Shown: positions 42,091 to 54,180, counted from the first letter of the stretch. The stretch is 64,000 nucleotides of DNA from Diphasiastrum complanatum (GCA_029204225.1 CM055094.1:14450928-14514927); one strand, 5' to 3'. Translations and numbers: made by a program. Notes: a model not told the origin generated them from the letters alone.

Positions 42091-43950
42091 CTCTGTCGCA
42101 AAGCAGACGACCCGGGAATGTGCTCTAACTCCTAGAAATAGATATAAACTGAAGTTAGAAAAGAATGAGACCTTTAATGCAGAATCTGATAAAAAGAGAG
42201 AAAAAAAGTCGGATACTAGGTGTAAAGTTGCTGCTTTTAACGTATATGTTTTACCCAAGGCAGACATTACGGTAAAAAATATTGCGCAGAGTAGGAAGAG
42301 CAAGAGCGAACAGCACTTTCATGCATAATTATCTCCTCCCAGTCAGAAATCACTACAATTAAGGTCAAATATTGAACTATCCTAGTCAACAACATTCTTA
42401 ATACTCCCATTTTCTGTTTAACAAGAACATGTGTAGAGTTAAATCATGGTAACAGGTAAGAGGTAGACACTTCTACAGGCTGACTATGTGGCCACTTATA
42501 TCAAACTTTAAGCTTCAGGCTCAAAACTAATTCATTTGCAATTTCAGGGCACACAAGAAAAGTTCACACGTTAGAGGAAGCGCAGCCTTTGTATAGAGAA
42601 ATTAAGTACATTGGATTTACAGCTGACAGCCAAAACACCAGAACTTAAGTACATTGGATTTAGAGCTGACAGCCAAAACACCAGGATTTCACACTCCTGA
42701 AAGAACAGTAACCGTCTTTGAGAGAGAGAGAGATTCTTTTGGATGACTAAGGACTTTAAGGTGAAAAGAACTACCTGCTTGACTCACTTTTGGCTTCAAC
42801 TCCATCTCTCTGTCTTGTTTTCTTTTTTCCAATTAATAGAGGGCCTAGATCTCATATAAATGTCAAAGTGTGAGAGGTTTTAAAACAGATTTTGACACAC
42901 AGACCAGCTCAGTTTGGTGTACGGGCCTCACTTCCTCAGAGTAGGCCAATATATTTTCTCTATAGATTCCTACGCTTTCGCGGATGATCCGTGCAAAGAT
43001 TACTACACTTTCAAGGATGATCCGAGCAAACCCTCTGTGCCACATCGGATATTCCAATGAGGCAAACATCCGTGCCAGACGTCAATCCATTAGATCGAGC
43101 CATGTTTCCAGTTTTGGCAGAGGAGGCGACAGAGACAGCAGAGATAGATAGAGATATATCTAGTTATTGCACTTTAGTGATGATAGAGATATATCTTACT
43201 TATTGCACTTTAGTGATGCTCTATTTGAGAAACTTATTTGTCTGTTTGTTCGATGTAGACGAAATCGGGAAGAACTCAATAAGAAACCTCGGTAAAACAA
43301 AAAACAAAAAGCCTCTGCAGTTAAACTTTTTTGTCAGTAGCTGCATCTGTATCTGGAATCTAAAAGCATGCACTTACAATTACATCGCCCTTTCCTTGAA
43401 ACATGCATGAAAGCATTCCTGCATCATAACTCTCATCTTTTAAACTATAATACAACATGGCTGCTCTCCAAGACACCGTTCCGTCCACCTCTGCATCAAA
43501 AAATTTGATAAAAAGGTTAAAGATCTACCATTGACAGCACTTTTTGAAAAAATTAATTGGTATTCACAATAAAGCTACCCTTCAGGAAGGGCTCTTACTA
43601 TGAAACAAAAAATCTTTCTGCTATTTCTGTTGATTGCTGCAATCTGAGAGAGATGTTAATTCGTACCTAGCCTAAGCACTATCAAATTGTGAATATGCTG
43701 ATCTGATGAAACTGTGAAGTAGCTGATGATCTTAGTGACAAATAAAGGTTATGAGAAAGATCCATATTTAAGGGGCAATTCTAGCACAGACATGATCCAT
43801 ATGACCCATAAAAGTGAAGCGGTTTGCTAAACTTTGTTGTAAACTCATAGCATTCAACTTGGTGCCAAAAACTTTGCATACATCAGCTGTATAATCCATA
43901 ATAATCTATTTATTAACTTGCCCAAAAAAGATGAATAGTTAGGCAGTTGC
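42091..43950. other. Upstream region of the ELF4-like gene
   Basis: No gene recognised; the open frame at 43057-43410 has no known motif. Minus-strand candidates: a TATA-like TTTATATGA near 42856-42864 and a C-box-type GACGTC at 43078-43083, a core bound by bZIP factors such as HY5. No exact evening element (AAAATATCT) was found. Three unrelated small tandem duplications lie at 42602-42686 (43-bp unit), 42970-43030 (33 bp) and 43147-43216 (35 bp). A short GA run sits at 42720-42732. Confidence 0.4.
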
Positions 43951-43967
43951 TTAGTTACACTATGATG

Positions 43968-44047
43968 CTTCTTGGCTTCCAAGGGGAGGCTCGAACCTGG
44001 GACCAAAGAAACTTTGGATGCCAAGCCAACCAACTGAGCCAACCCCG
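43968..44047 (-). mobile_element. Mini-SINE, tRNA-like, copy 2 (independent insertion)
   Basis: An 80-bp body between perfect 17-bp target duplications TTAGTTACACTATGATG (43951-43967 and 44048-44064). On the minus strand: A box TGGCTCAGTTGG (44041-44030) and B box GGTTCGAGCC (43997-43988), both matching pol III consensus better than copy 1. The same CCAAAG-TTT-CTTTGG hairpin and 3' TTGG-AAG-CCAA hairpin are present, and the body again ends GAAG with no tail. It sits 1.9 kb upstream of the ELF4-like start. The different target sequence proves insertion independent of 11820. Confidence 0.9.
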
Positions 44048-44102
44048 TTAGTTACACTATGATGACATAACATTGTCTCAGGTCATCTTTTTAATATTGC
44101 AA

Positions 44103-44460
44103 CTACTTCTCGGCAATTTTTGGACCATCTTCTAATTCTTTCCTACTACTTTTAAAATGATGATTTTTGATATACTCTGATTTCGTGGAAGATAGAGCTA
44201 TTGAAGATTGCTTGCGACTGTTCCAGGAAACTGGACCATTGTTGAGGAAGAATGTAAATCCGAAAGTGCATTTACGAGTGTCTACATCTCCTGCCCAACT
44301 TGCATCTGTGTAACCACTGAGCAAAACTGCACTTCCGTCGCCAAAACTAGCTTTCTCCACACAATTCCACTATCATTCGTCCCCATACCGCATTTACCAC
44401 TTCCAAATACCCTATTACCCTATTAGAAGTAAGTAATAATGATTCCGAAGCGATAATGCC
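44103..44460 (-). pseudogene. Copia RNase H fragment
   Basis: 85-residue open frame reads LLSGYTDASWAGDVDTRKCTFGFTFFLNNGPVSWNSRKQSSIALSSTKSEYI, a good RNase H core. D of YTDASWAGD is present, but the usual SSTESEY has Lys for the first Glu. It is the same family as the element at 60790-62664. It then breaks into unrelated residues. From 44169 it belongs to block B. Confidence 0.85.
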
Positions 44461-45993
44461 TCATTTTACCACGTTGTAGCAGGTTTCACTAGCCAAAAAT
44501 TGCTCCAAATTTGGACCTACGATACCCAAATAGTGATGTAGCCCATCACTAGGTCACCTGCACTCCGCTCGATGGAATGGTGACTAGAACCCCCCAAAAC
44601 ACGTTTCTCTCTGCTTTGTGACGTCGCTTTGTCCATTGGCTCTGAGTAGCCAGTTTCAGTGGTCATTTTGGCCCAAAAATAGCCAAAATAACTACCTTCT
44701 AGCCTTAGTTAGGCCCAAAACCAAAATGCCTTGCAAAAATGAATTGTATTTTCAAAATGAAGATTTTTAATGAAGTGAAGTCCACTTTGAACTTCAGTTC
44801 CCTTCACTCAAATTCAGAATGAAACTTTAAATGAAGAAGATGTGTCCTTTGCACTTCTATGCCCTTCGAGCCATTTCACCCATCATCCAACGGTGCATCT
44901 ACTTTTTACAATCCAGATTGCTCCTTGAGATGTCAATCCTGGCCATTGATTGATACTTGGCCATATCCAAGGGTTTCAATGCTCTTTCCATACTGCAGCC
45001 CACTTCTTATAGTTGCGATACACCTCAAACCGCTACACGACCACCTTGAATGGACGCGTGCGCTGGCCTGTGAGCTATCCTCTCCTCCTTTCTTCTTCTT
45101 TGCTGCTTTCTTCCAGCTCCTTATGCTAGCTATGGCCGCCCCCGCTGCAGCTTGTTGGACAGTCCACGGCTGTGCATGGCCCTCTACCATCAGCCTCGCT
45201 TGGCTAGGGCGCCTCCATACAACCATTTACAAGTCCAGATTTTGTTCTCTACAGAAAGGGAATAATGGTTTTTGCCTGGAAAAATCCCAGCTCAAACGAA
45301 ATCTCCATAACTTAGAGATGAACAATTCTTCCAATCCTTCATAGCTGCCCAAAAAGGCTTCTGTATGTGGAAAGATCCAACACTTTCCTATGTAAACTCT
45401 AGCTGTTATTTTTTATATAGCTGAGAAGATGGACAATTGCTCACAGATTGTTTTATGGCTGATCTTGCCCGCAATCACTTGGCCTTTTTCACTTAATGCT
45501 AGGTGGCAATTTATAGTATTCAAATCCGTTGAGTACGAAGAAAGATCCGTGCCTTTCCATTTTTCCCAAAAACTAAGCCACCATGGCTAGTTCCCTGAAC
45601 CACCGCTTTCTCCTCCCACTTTAAATGAATTTCAAAATCCACTCAACCCTGTGTTACCACTACCTTGTAGCCCATTCTGATCCACTCCGCTCCCCAATTG
45701 ACAGAGTACTCAGAGAGTTTCGACCAACTTTATGTCCCACTTTCTGAAGCAATGCATTGTTTTGAGCAACTTCTCCGTGAATTCTCCCTGAAATTCACCT
45801 TAGACGATCGTTCTGATCTTCCTCAAAGCTCCGATCGAAGGAACTTTGTTGTCTCTTGCCATCCGGACAACCGATACCCTTATGGAGTCCTCTCTCTTGA
45901 GACACTTTGAGTGCTATTTTTCCTTGTGAAAGACGCTATCCCATAGCTCCACCGGATCGTGCATATATGCATCATCCTGATGCTCTAATATCA
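44461..45993. other. Anonymous part of block B, copy 2
   Basis: Contains a 161-residue plus-strand open frame (44859-45344) rich in Pro, Ser, Leu and Cys, with no motif; copy 1 breaks it (only 9738-10076 remains open). I do not call it a gene. A decayed primer site for LTR-X (GCTCTAATATCA) lies at 45982-45993. Confidence 0.4.
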
Positions 45994-46441
45994 TGTTAAA
46001 ATCCTATTAGGATCTAGTGTAGTATGCAGATCACATCAATCAAAAACCATAGCCACTCCTCACAAGCACTCAAAGATGGCACAACAAAAGCTTCATGTAT
46101 AACAAAGAAAACTGTACCTATAGGAACTCACAATCTGCATGAAAAGACAAGTGTCCTAAAGTTGGCCTACCACCTAGGGTCTGATATGGCCAAATTCGAC
46201 CGACAAATTCGAGACATACCCTTGAGTATAGCATATATTGTATATAGCTCTATACATGCTAATTTTTCCTATGCGTGGCTACTCGACTAACCCAAGTAGC
46301 CATCTACGAGATCATTGCTCGACTAATATGACGATAGTCCCAATAACAAACAAATACAGTAAATCTAATGAACTGTAAATTAATTACAATATCACAATTA
46401 GAGCTTACATAAAATGAATTAGAACAAACTGATTTCTAACA
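45994..46441 (-). repeat. LTR-X, copy 2
   Basis: 448 bp, TGTTAAAATCC ... TTTCTAACA, matching 10673-11111. Same adjacent decayed primer site. No partner LTR seen. Confidence 0.5.
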
Positions 46442-49034
46442 AATACTCACAATAAATTGAGTTAAATTGTACTGGTGTCTTTTTTTCGGGTTTCTATCGA
46501 TATTATGGATGTTTCAGCTGTGTTCGCACTGGCTTCAATCATTACGAACATCTTGAACATAAGCTTGTGGCAAGGTACTTGTGAATATAAGTTTGGTTGT
46601 TGCTAATGAAGGAACCGTTAGAATGAGTGGATTTTTGGGTTTCCAAATACAGTCAAAGGGTTACCGTATCCATGTTATGGATTTTTTCCATTTATGTTCT
46701 TTCATTGGAGATTCTAAATTGTTAGAACTTATTGATGTAATGCCAAAAGCTAGTGATCAAAACGGAAAAAATTGGTTTATTCTTTACATTTGCTATGTGT
46801 CTGAGGTTTCGTGGAACCATAAAGTTCTAAGGGCAGAAGAGATGGAAATTGAGGTAGTGAATGTGTTTGTATTATGTAATTCCTGTGTGGAAATTACAGA
46901 ATTTCGGTTAGTGAGTTCATTAAGTTGAATTTATATTGGATATCTATAGGACCATGAGCTGACCCTAATTGTTACTGGAAATTGTGATATAAAAATGAGA
47001 ATGGATGCTTGGTTCACATTTGTACTGTAAAGAGCCTTATTCCTAAGAGTTGGAACTCTCAGATGGTAGGAATTCGAGAATGTTGGTACCAACCAGATGG
47101 GTTGTTTTATGTGACGGTAAAACCATGTGCAGATTCTTGTTAAATCACATTTTTGTAAATGATTTATTGTAGTCCAATAAAATCCTCACTCAAGCAAAGT
47201 AGGTGTTAGAAATCCCCTTTGGAGAGATCATTAGGATCCATTATGTAGTTTTCCTTTCCATTGTCCACCTCCCAAGGGTGTTGGCTCGGTTGGTTATCTT
47301 GACATCCAAAGTTTCTTTGGTCTCAAGTTCTAGCCTCCCCTTGGAAACCAAGAAGCATTGTCCACCTCCCATGAGAAAATCAACCTCATGAGGAGATGCC
47401 TAGATAAACCAAGACACCAAGATCCAAAAAAAGGATACTCCAGTACTTGGTGGAATAGATATGTGCAAATCTGGTATGGGAAATCCAGATGGATTGTTTA
47501 AGATCTCTGGAATATCGGATAGTGTGGTTAAAGATCTTCTTAATGGAATGGAATTCCTTGTACCATTTCGGATATAGATATTGGATATCTATTGGTATAT
47601 ACTTCAGTTGTTTTGAGATTCTTAATGGTCCTTTTGGTTGACGAATGCACCTGCCACTTTTCAACAAATAATGAACAATTTTTTTCGTCCATACCTCTGG
47701 ATTTGTGTAGTTGTATTCTTTGTGTAACACTTAAGGAACAAGGGAGAATTCAATGGTAGGAGGTAAGTTTTGAAAATGGTTGAAGATCGGATCCTATGTT
47801 TGGATATAGGATGGTCATATAATCTTTTTGATTTTGTGATGATCTGATCTAAAAGCAAACTTTCTTTCTTGGAGAGAAAATTGGTGGTATGGGACATTAG
47901 TGATTTCAAAAGGGAAATCATGTGCGAGAATGAGTTGTAGACCAGTGGTTAGTATTTATAGTAATTGTAATGCTAACAGTTGGAACCATTGGTTATTTTG
48001 GTTAGGGTATTTGGAGAGGTTATGAGATATAGATCCGGATCCCTCAATGGTATCTCATAAATTGCAAATCAGAAACTCTCAAAAGCTATTTCTCACCTTT
48101 TAATGAACCCTTATTTCTTTTGAATTTCTCAAATATGGACCTTACACTAAAATTCATATGATCCTTCCAGCATGGGAATTCTTTTATGAAGGACTGTTTA
48201 GCTTGGAAGTTGAAATGCCCCAAGATGTTGGTTTTTCAATTTTTTAATCTTGGCTTATGCATAGATAGAGGTCAAATAGATGATAGTTACTATCACTCGT
48301 ATTGAGAATACTTAGAAGAAAAGTCATGTGTATAATAGATTTAATCCTATTTGGAAGGCACTTATTATTGACTTTTCACAATTCTGAGATTTTCATTTGT
48401 CATCTCTCCAAGAAACTTCTGTAAAAAATTGGAAATCTCTTTTCAAAAGGAGAGGTGAAGTGATGAGTAAGATTCTATTATAAGGACCTATTCGTTGCAC
48501 AGAGTTGAGAAAAATTCTCTAGGGATTGTGTGGAACAATCTGGAACTAGAGAAGGATTGAAATTGGAAATCATTATAAGTAGTACTGAGTAAGATCAGAA
48601 GTTACTAATCCCAGTTGGTAGGGATAGAAGTAATTTTGATAATGGAGTGTCTGTATTGAATCAATCTAATCTTGTTTGGAGTACTAGGATTTGGGAAAGG
48701 TTGATTAAGTGGAAGAAATTTGGTGGCAAGAGGTAAGTGGGTTGGAAAACTCGTGAGAGTGGATGTGTTCTTAGTCACAGAGATTATACAGATATGTTAT
48801 TTACTCAAGAAAAATAGAATTCTTATTAGCTGAGTTACAAGATTCTCAATGAGATAGGTGAGTAACGTATGCAAATTTTTGAGGAATATGCCAGATAATG
48901 ACAAATATATTTATGTACTAGGTCATAGTGAGATAATTCTCATATGTGCACGATTAATCTTGTTTGTATCTAGTATGTATTCTTGGTTACTAGGGTTATA
49001 TGGTGCACTAAACCTAGTTGGTGAACATAGACAT
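46442..49034. other. Long anonymous part of block B, copy 2
   Basis: Counterpart of 11112-13561. The plus frame 46581-46928 (115 aa, FHLCSFIGDSKLLELIDVMP) is longer than in copy 1 and would be the better query for a search. The minus frames 47386-47730 and 47661-47921 (LRISKQLKYIPIDIQYLY, FLSKKESLLLDQIITKSKRL) also persist. No family recognised. Confidence 0.4.
47274..47355 (+). mobile_element. Mini-SINE, copy 3 (block B duplicate of copy 1)
   Basis: 82-bp body with the same 15-bp target duplication CATTGTCCACCTCCC (47259-47273, 47356-47370) as copy 1, so it was duplicated along with block B. Its B box has one change (AGTTCTAGCC), which would weaken pol III transcription. Confidence 0.85.
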
Positions 49035-49656
49035 TGTTGGATTTATATCCTCTATCCTCCTAAATCCCATGTTAATCTAGTTCCATTCATAATGCTACAT
49101 ATTTACTTGCATTGTCGCACAACACAACTACTACAGATGAGCAAGAGAAGAAGGCCGACATATCTTATTGGAATTGGCCAACACATCGGGCTAGACCCAA
49201 CTTGGCCGACTAATCAGAGAAACTTGACTTATCCAACATATCGGAAAAGTCCGACTTATCGAGTCTCCTCACGCTCACCTTCTGTACTATAAACTTGACA
49301 ATGACAACAGCCACGATCTTCTTCTTTATGGCACAACGGCTCCACACCATCTTTTGTACACTCATCTGCACAAATGGAATTGTATATAGATATCGCCACA
49401 ATTGTCTTGTGTTCACCTATCTGGCTTGTATTTCATTACACTTAATCTGAATAAACTACTGTCTGGTTCTGCGTTCAGATTCTTTGTCAGTATTTCTGCC
49501 TGACTTTCTGATTACTTTATCTGACTATTTTTTCTTTGCTTCTGCAACCACCGTGCAATCAAGCTCTAGTTCATTCTTGTGTTCGCCTACTATTAATTGG
49601 TAGTGCATGCACCGAGGGAATGCACACTTCCTAATGTGCATTTGCATTTTCCAACA
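49035..49656 (+). repeat. LTR-Y, 5' LTR copy 2
   Basis: 622 bp, TGTTGGATTTATATCC ... TTTTCCAACA; the same length and ends as 13562-14183, with perfect TGTTGG/CCAACA terminal inverted repeats. Confidence 0.75.
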
Positions 49657-49669
49657 TGGTATCGGAGCC
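49657..49669 (+). promoter_or_regulatory. Copia primer-binding site
   Basis: TGGTATCGGAGCC directly after LTR-Y; one or two changes from the standard TGGTATCAGAGCC. Confidence 0.85.
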
Positions 49670-49861
49670 ATATATCAGAACTTATTTGATTATTTTAAGC
49701 AATTTTATGTCAGAGCTATTTCTATAGTCTGACAAGCTTTCCACAGAACTTGACTCTACTAAGCTGATAGATTAATTTGTTTTCTTGTTCTATAAGTTTG
49801 CACTAGATTTTCATTCTTAAGTCACTGATAGTTACTACTATCACTTAGACTAATCTTCCAC

Positions 49862-50453
49862 ATGGATTCTCAAGGGAAAGCGAGTCCTATTATCGACAAG
49901 CTTGATGGAGCCAATTATCATATGTGGAAATTAAAGATGAGAACTATGCTAATGGCTAAGGAGTTGTATGACGTTGTTACAAGTGTAGAGGCAAGACTCG
50001 AAGCCGACAACTCTACAATCTCCCGATGGAAGCTGAAGGATTTCAAAGCTTTCACGTTGACATCCTCAACATATCAGACACTCAAATCGGCCATGTGTCT
50101 GAAGCCCAGACCTCCAAGGAAGTCTGGGACATCTTGAGCACATTATACGAAGTGCATGATATAGCTTCCAAGCTACATCTCAGAGAGAAATTTTAGTCTC
50201 TCAAGATGAAAAATGACGATTTCTTGTAGAATCACATCAACCAGTTCAAGAGCCTACTGAAGCAAATGGCCGCTGTCATATCTGTCATTGACAATCAAGA
50301 CATAGTAATGACATTGCTATCAAGCCTGCCAAGCTCATGCGACAACATTGGATGATCATCATTACGACACACCTAGATCTAACTCTTTCAAGAGTCATTG
50401 TAATGTTGTTGCAAGAAGACACTCGAAGGGATGAAACCTCTAGTTCCTCGACT
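49862..50453 (+). pseudogene. Copia Gag, broken, block B copy 2
   Basis: MDSQGKASPIIDKLDGANYHMWKLKM, with the Trp typical of the family kept. The frame shifts at the same place as in the copy at 14389, and the same TAG follows (50227-50229, VLQNHINQ). A further TAG near 50195 truncates the downstream frame. It ends at the block B junction before any zinc knuckle. Confidence 0.8.
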
Positions 50454-50637
50454 ACGCTAAGACTTCTTTTGCTTTTGGCACCAACTTCAGGAACTCTCCC
50501 AATGAGATATTGATCTTGCTAGACAAAATATTCGTGAGCAGTTCTGTTTGCGACACTTCCAATTTAGTCATCTTGAAGGGTTTTTCATGATCCTGAGCTT
50601 GAGGGCGCTGTAAAGAATCTTGCTCCTGTCCTAACAT
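50454..50637 (-). pseudogene. Gypsy pre-protease fragment
   Basis: Minus frame reads FKMTKLEVSQTELLTNILSSKINISLGEFLKLVPKAKEVLA. It resembles the conserved segment just before the retropepsin of some Ty3/gypsy elements (an I/V-S-L/I-G/R-E-hydrophobic-L pattern followed by P-K). Protease itself would lie to the left but is replaced by the block B gag. Tentative. Confidence 0.45.
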
Positions 50638-51384
50638 CCTTTCAAGTTGTTGAGGATGTAGAGCTTATTTTATACGATCAAAAAGGCATACAGCTCCTTC
50701 CTAATACAGAGGAAGGCAAAATTATAGGACAGGAGATTGTTGCCACAGCTTTTGATACTAATCTAGAAAATATAGATAAAGTTACTGAACAGAATTTCAA
50801 TTTTAAACGTGTATATATTACCATCCGTAAAAGGAGACAGAATCATACATGTAAACAACCCATTTATGAGATTTTTATTGAAATCAATATAGATTCTTAC
50901 AATCAAGTTCTGTCCATAGTACAATACTAGATTGCAGACAAGATTCTTGTTTTCAACTTGAGTAACGATGACGGACATGTATTCAAAGCCTTCATCCACA
51001 GAAAATTAGCTTAAGAGAGTGAAAACACAATAATGGCTCCCAAATCAATATTTCTCAAGATTAACCTCACAATGGATCCATCATAGATCAAGTACACAAT
51101 CAACATAATCTCTCTCTACGCTGCTTCCAGCACGTGTACTCATCCATATCCACTTTGGATAAGATCTATCTAATTTGCCACATCATCCATTGGTGGTTAC
51201 TGTTGACCTTCTAAATTTCTACAATCTAGGAGATAACTCCTACAACTTAGGAGATTTGACATTTGACTCAAATAAAATCTAATTACAATGAATTTGAATA
51301 TTAAAAGTATCATTTCACATGTGTGGATAGGTCCTCACACGTGTGGATCTACATAGATGTCAAACTTTGATACATCTATGGTAC
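50638..51384. other. Fragment mosaic without clear genes
   Basis: A plus frame around 50650-51010 reads KVTEQNFNFKRVYITIRKRR and FEIFIEINIDS-like sequence with one stop; I do not recognise it. From about 51040 there is AT-rich sequence with CACATGTGTGG (51317) and CACACGTGTGG (51335), similar to motifs in the outer and inner LTRs, so part of this may be a diverged LTR of that group. Confidence 0.35.
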
Positions 51385-51459
51385 ATCTATCTACAACTCC
51401 TAAGGCTGATCTTAACTTGATAAATGAAGCCTTTGGCAAGGCTTTAGTGAGTAGGGAGA
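51385..51459 (-). pseudogene. Copia RNase H terminus
   Basis: The minus strand encodes LLTKALPKASFIKLRSALGV, the conserved C-terminal tail of copia RNase H, cut on its upstream side by an LTR-W fragment at 51460. Only 25 residues. Confidence 0.7.
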
Positions 51460-51596
51460 TGTCGGAAATAAGATAGATAATGTAAGCAGAAACGTCCTAC
51501 TTCCAATGCATGACTACGCCTATCAAAAATTGAACAAAGCGGTAGTGATGAAAATCATGTTCAATATTTAGCAACTAACTTTGAAATCGCTAGACG
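51460..51596 (-). repeat. LTR-W fragment
   Basis: TGTCGGAAATAAG and the next 125 bases match the left end of LTR-W (7468, 34257). Truncated at the block A junction. Confidence 0.75.
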
Positions 51597-51836
51597 TTAA
51601 AATATATGACAAAAAAAAACAAGTACATGGAAATTTCTAGCCCAATTTGGAGGTCTAACTCTAGTTGCTTCTGCTAATGAATGTTTTAACTTATCAAAAG
51701 CTTGATGAAGGTCTTGTGACCAATGATACTCAACAAATTTTTTTAATAAAATTGTTAAAGGAGTTACTACTATGGCATAATCCTTAATTATTCTACGATA
51801 ATATCCTACGTGTCCTAGAAAACCTCTAAGCATCAT
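51597..51836 (-). pseudogene. Gypsy RT tail, block A copy 2
   Basis: MMLRGFLGHVGYYRRIIKDY, VVTPLTILLKKFVEYHW and KHSLAEATRVRPPNW; the same RT-RNase H connection as 5970-6209, with a few substitutions. A fragment, not functional. Confidence 0.8.
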
Positions 51837-52476
51837 AGCAAATTTGTTTCAGATGAATAATGCAATTAAAGCGTTTTCACATTTTTCCAACGGGCATAAA
51901 TACCCTTAGAATACATATAAAATTATTTTTGCGAAGAGAGACATTGTCATAAAAGTATTTGGCTATGTAGCTGAGGAAGTTCCTTAAAGGTCTTCCTCCT
52001 TCGCTGTTTTCTCCGGATACATAGACTTGAGCAAAAGAAGATCCACTGATTTTCTAGATCCATATGATAGAAAAAAATTTCTTCATGACCACACAACAAA
52101 GCTGATCATTAAAAAAAAGAGAAACAATGATTTTGTCATGCATTGTACTTGAAATGATGTCATATAATACATATACTCTTTTTGTCTGATATCATGAAAA
52201 TTACTATGGGTTGAGTCTTGCATCAATATTGATTTCATCTATAGAATTGCATGCCTTTCTGAATTTCTGATAATTATTTATCTAGTTTTGTATCGGATTT
52301 GAACACGTCTGTAGAACCATTGAAATAGCTGGATGATGTAACTATTTTTTTGAGATGTTCCACTGTGTTGCGTATTTCGATGAAATGCTGCTCTGGCTTG
52401 CCAATGCAATTTCTCCATTCCTTATGATAATTAAATACTTAGACTGCCATAAGCTTTTGCAAAACATGATGCATGA
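51597..52476. repeat. Duplicated block A, copy 2
   Basis: 880 bp matching 5970-6860 in the same orientation. The plus frame of copy 1 at 6243-6515 is interrupted here (TAA after GYVAEEVP near 51986), supporting its rejection as a gene. Confidence 0.8.
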
Positions 52477-53234
52477 GTTGGTAAGGTGGATCCTTTCAAA
52501 AAAAAAATCGACAGTGGAGCAAATTCTGTAGGAAGATCAATATGGAGATGCTACTTAGACATCTTAATAATCGATAGATTAATCTAGTAGAAAACCAAAT
52601 TGTTATATATCTTGCAAGCTATTAAAACTCATCTTAATCAGAAAAAAATTTCAATTGCAAAAGTTTGAAATGACCTTGGTGCCGTATTTGATCCAACACA
52701 CTCCATGTTTCTTGCTTTATATGCAAAATCAAAGCTTTTCAGTTATGAGCAAAATACTTTTTCAATAGATGTGTTTTGAAATTGCAAATTTTTGAATTGA
52801 AAAAGTTTGAAATAACCTTGCCGCTCTTTTTGATCCAACACACTCCATATTTTTTGAATTGCAAAAATTTAGATTCACGTTGGCGCTCATTGTGTATCCA
52901 AAATATTCAAAGTTTCTTTCCATGATATTCAGATCGGTAAGACTGTTTTCCTTTGATGTGAACACTATGAATAGATGGAAAGAAACTTTGATGTGCAATA
53001 CGCTTTGCATTTACACGAGAAGTCATGTTAGTTAATGGTAGAAAATAGAATCTTGAAGTATGGACCCCACGCGTTGTGGCTACCCAACTTCTAGTTAACT
53101 ACACACGATACTAGTGAGGTCAAGTCATCGGAGTTGTGTGTGCAGACCAGAAACTCAGTCGGAGTTTAAAAATCTGACGGCTGGTAGCCGAATGTTATTA
53201 CTATTATAGGAAAACTCAATGAAGGGAGAATACT
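52477..53234. other. Non-coding with imperfect repeats
   Basis: No gene. A motif of about 55 bp (TTGCAAAAGTTTGAAATGACC ... TTTGATCCAACACACTCCAT) occurs at 52656-52712 and 52795-52850, and partially at 52855-52900, about 140 and 60 bp apart. The rest is AT-rich. Confidence 0.45.
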
Positions 53235-53600
53235 TCTCCCAATGAGATTGTTGTCGGGAAATATTTGCTTGTGGAATTTGTTCCATCGTCTAATTTGTTC
53301 TTTCCATTTGGCCATCCATCTCGGGATTATCAGAAGAACACATGCTCAATGTCATCTCTTGTTTAGCAAACACAGCCGACCAAAAGTGAATGGTGAACTT
53401 CGGATCGTGATCGCTCACAATGTCACTTGGTATTCCATAAAGCCTAGAAAGATGCTCAAAAAATATCTAAGCTAAATTAGAAGCCTTCGCGGTGGTCTTT
53501 ACTAGAATAAACGTTGTCAATTTGGTAAGAAGGTTGGCCACTACCCAAATTGTGCCCTTCTTGTTTATTCGTCCGCTAATAATCCAACATGAATGTAGCC
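53235..53600 (-). pseudogene. Gypsy integrase core fragment
   Basis: There is no long open frame label on this strand, but one minus frame reads KKGTIWVVANLLTKLTTFI, VKTTAKAS, a TAG where Gln/Lys is usual, then LYGIPSDIVSDHDPKFTIHFW, and later NPEMDGQMERTN. This is the Ty3/gypsy (chromovirus-like) integrase core. The second catalytic Asp (VSDHDPKF) and the Glu (MDGQMERTN) can be seen. It lacks the zinc domain and the C-terminus. Confidence 0.75.
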
Positions 53601-53609
53601 CTCTCCTAT

Positions 53610-54180
53610 TGTCAAGTATATCCCAAAATCTAAATTATGATTCATCAATCACAATTCACTGAATTCATAAGCCATTCCTAACCATAAGAGAATTTTACTT
53701 CTAAGAAGACACATGAGTTGCTCTAAAAAGTCCTTTCCATAAGGAAACTTCTGGACTTATCCAACTCACTAACAATGCCTATATAAAAGTTCCTTACCCA
53801 AGTTATGACACACAATGTCATTCAAAAGTAAGATTCAATCTAGAATGCATCTAGATTCTATTACTCTTAATTTCTCTAGAATGACTTAAGATTCACCAGA
53901 ACTTCTTTGTGAGAAGTTCTGACTTTTGGCTTACATCAACTATCCAACTCCATCTGAGTTTCTGAGATAGCATTCCATCTTCTTCCAATTGGAAAAAGAT
54001 TAAGGCCAAAAGTTTTCGTGTATTCTATGCACAAAACCTTCTATATGAATCCAAAAATGAATCATAAAGGTTGTCACTTATAAGCAATACATATAAAGTA
54101 TAATATTCATAAGTGATGTTATATCGTAGATTCAACAAACTAACTCAAAAGTAGTGCTCTTGATTCGATTAGTTGTAACA
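53610..54180. repeat. Possible solo LTR
   Basis: 571 bp with TG (TGTCAAGTATATCCC) and CA (TTAGTTGTAACA) ends and a TATATAAAAG promoter-like box at 53782-53791. No target duplication is visible (CCTAT before, GATTT after), so the boundaries are uncertain. Confidence 0.3.

Larger units (their letters stand above)
44169..50453. repeat. Duplicated block B, copy 2 (6.3 kb)
   Basis: Collinear with 8781-14972 (described there). This copy keeps about 130 bp (46497-46650) that copy 1 lacks; the missing part lies between short GGGTTTC repeats, so copy 1 probably lost it by slippage or recombination. The left junction is inside an RNase H fragment and the right junction inside gag, next to a gypsy pre-protease fragment. 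Confidence 0.9.

Noticed and set aside
42091-42303. In-frame N-terminal extension of the ELF4-like ORF with a signal-peptide-like MLFLLCAIFFTVMSALG
   Set aside because: ELF4 proteins are nuclear and start near MDATPRS-type sequence; a likely 5'-UTR splice acceptor lies between the extension and the ATG at 42090, so the extension is probably intron or UTR.
44859-45344. 161-residue plus-strand open frame in block B
   Set aside because: No domain, odd composition, and the duplicate at 9486-10076 is interrupted; likely chance in C/T-rich DNA.
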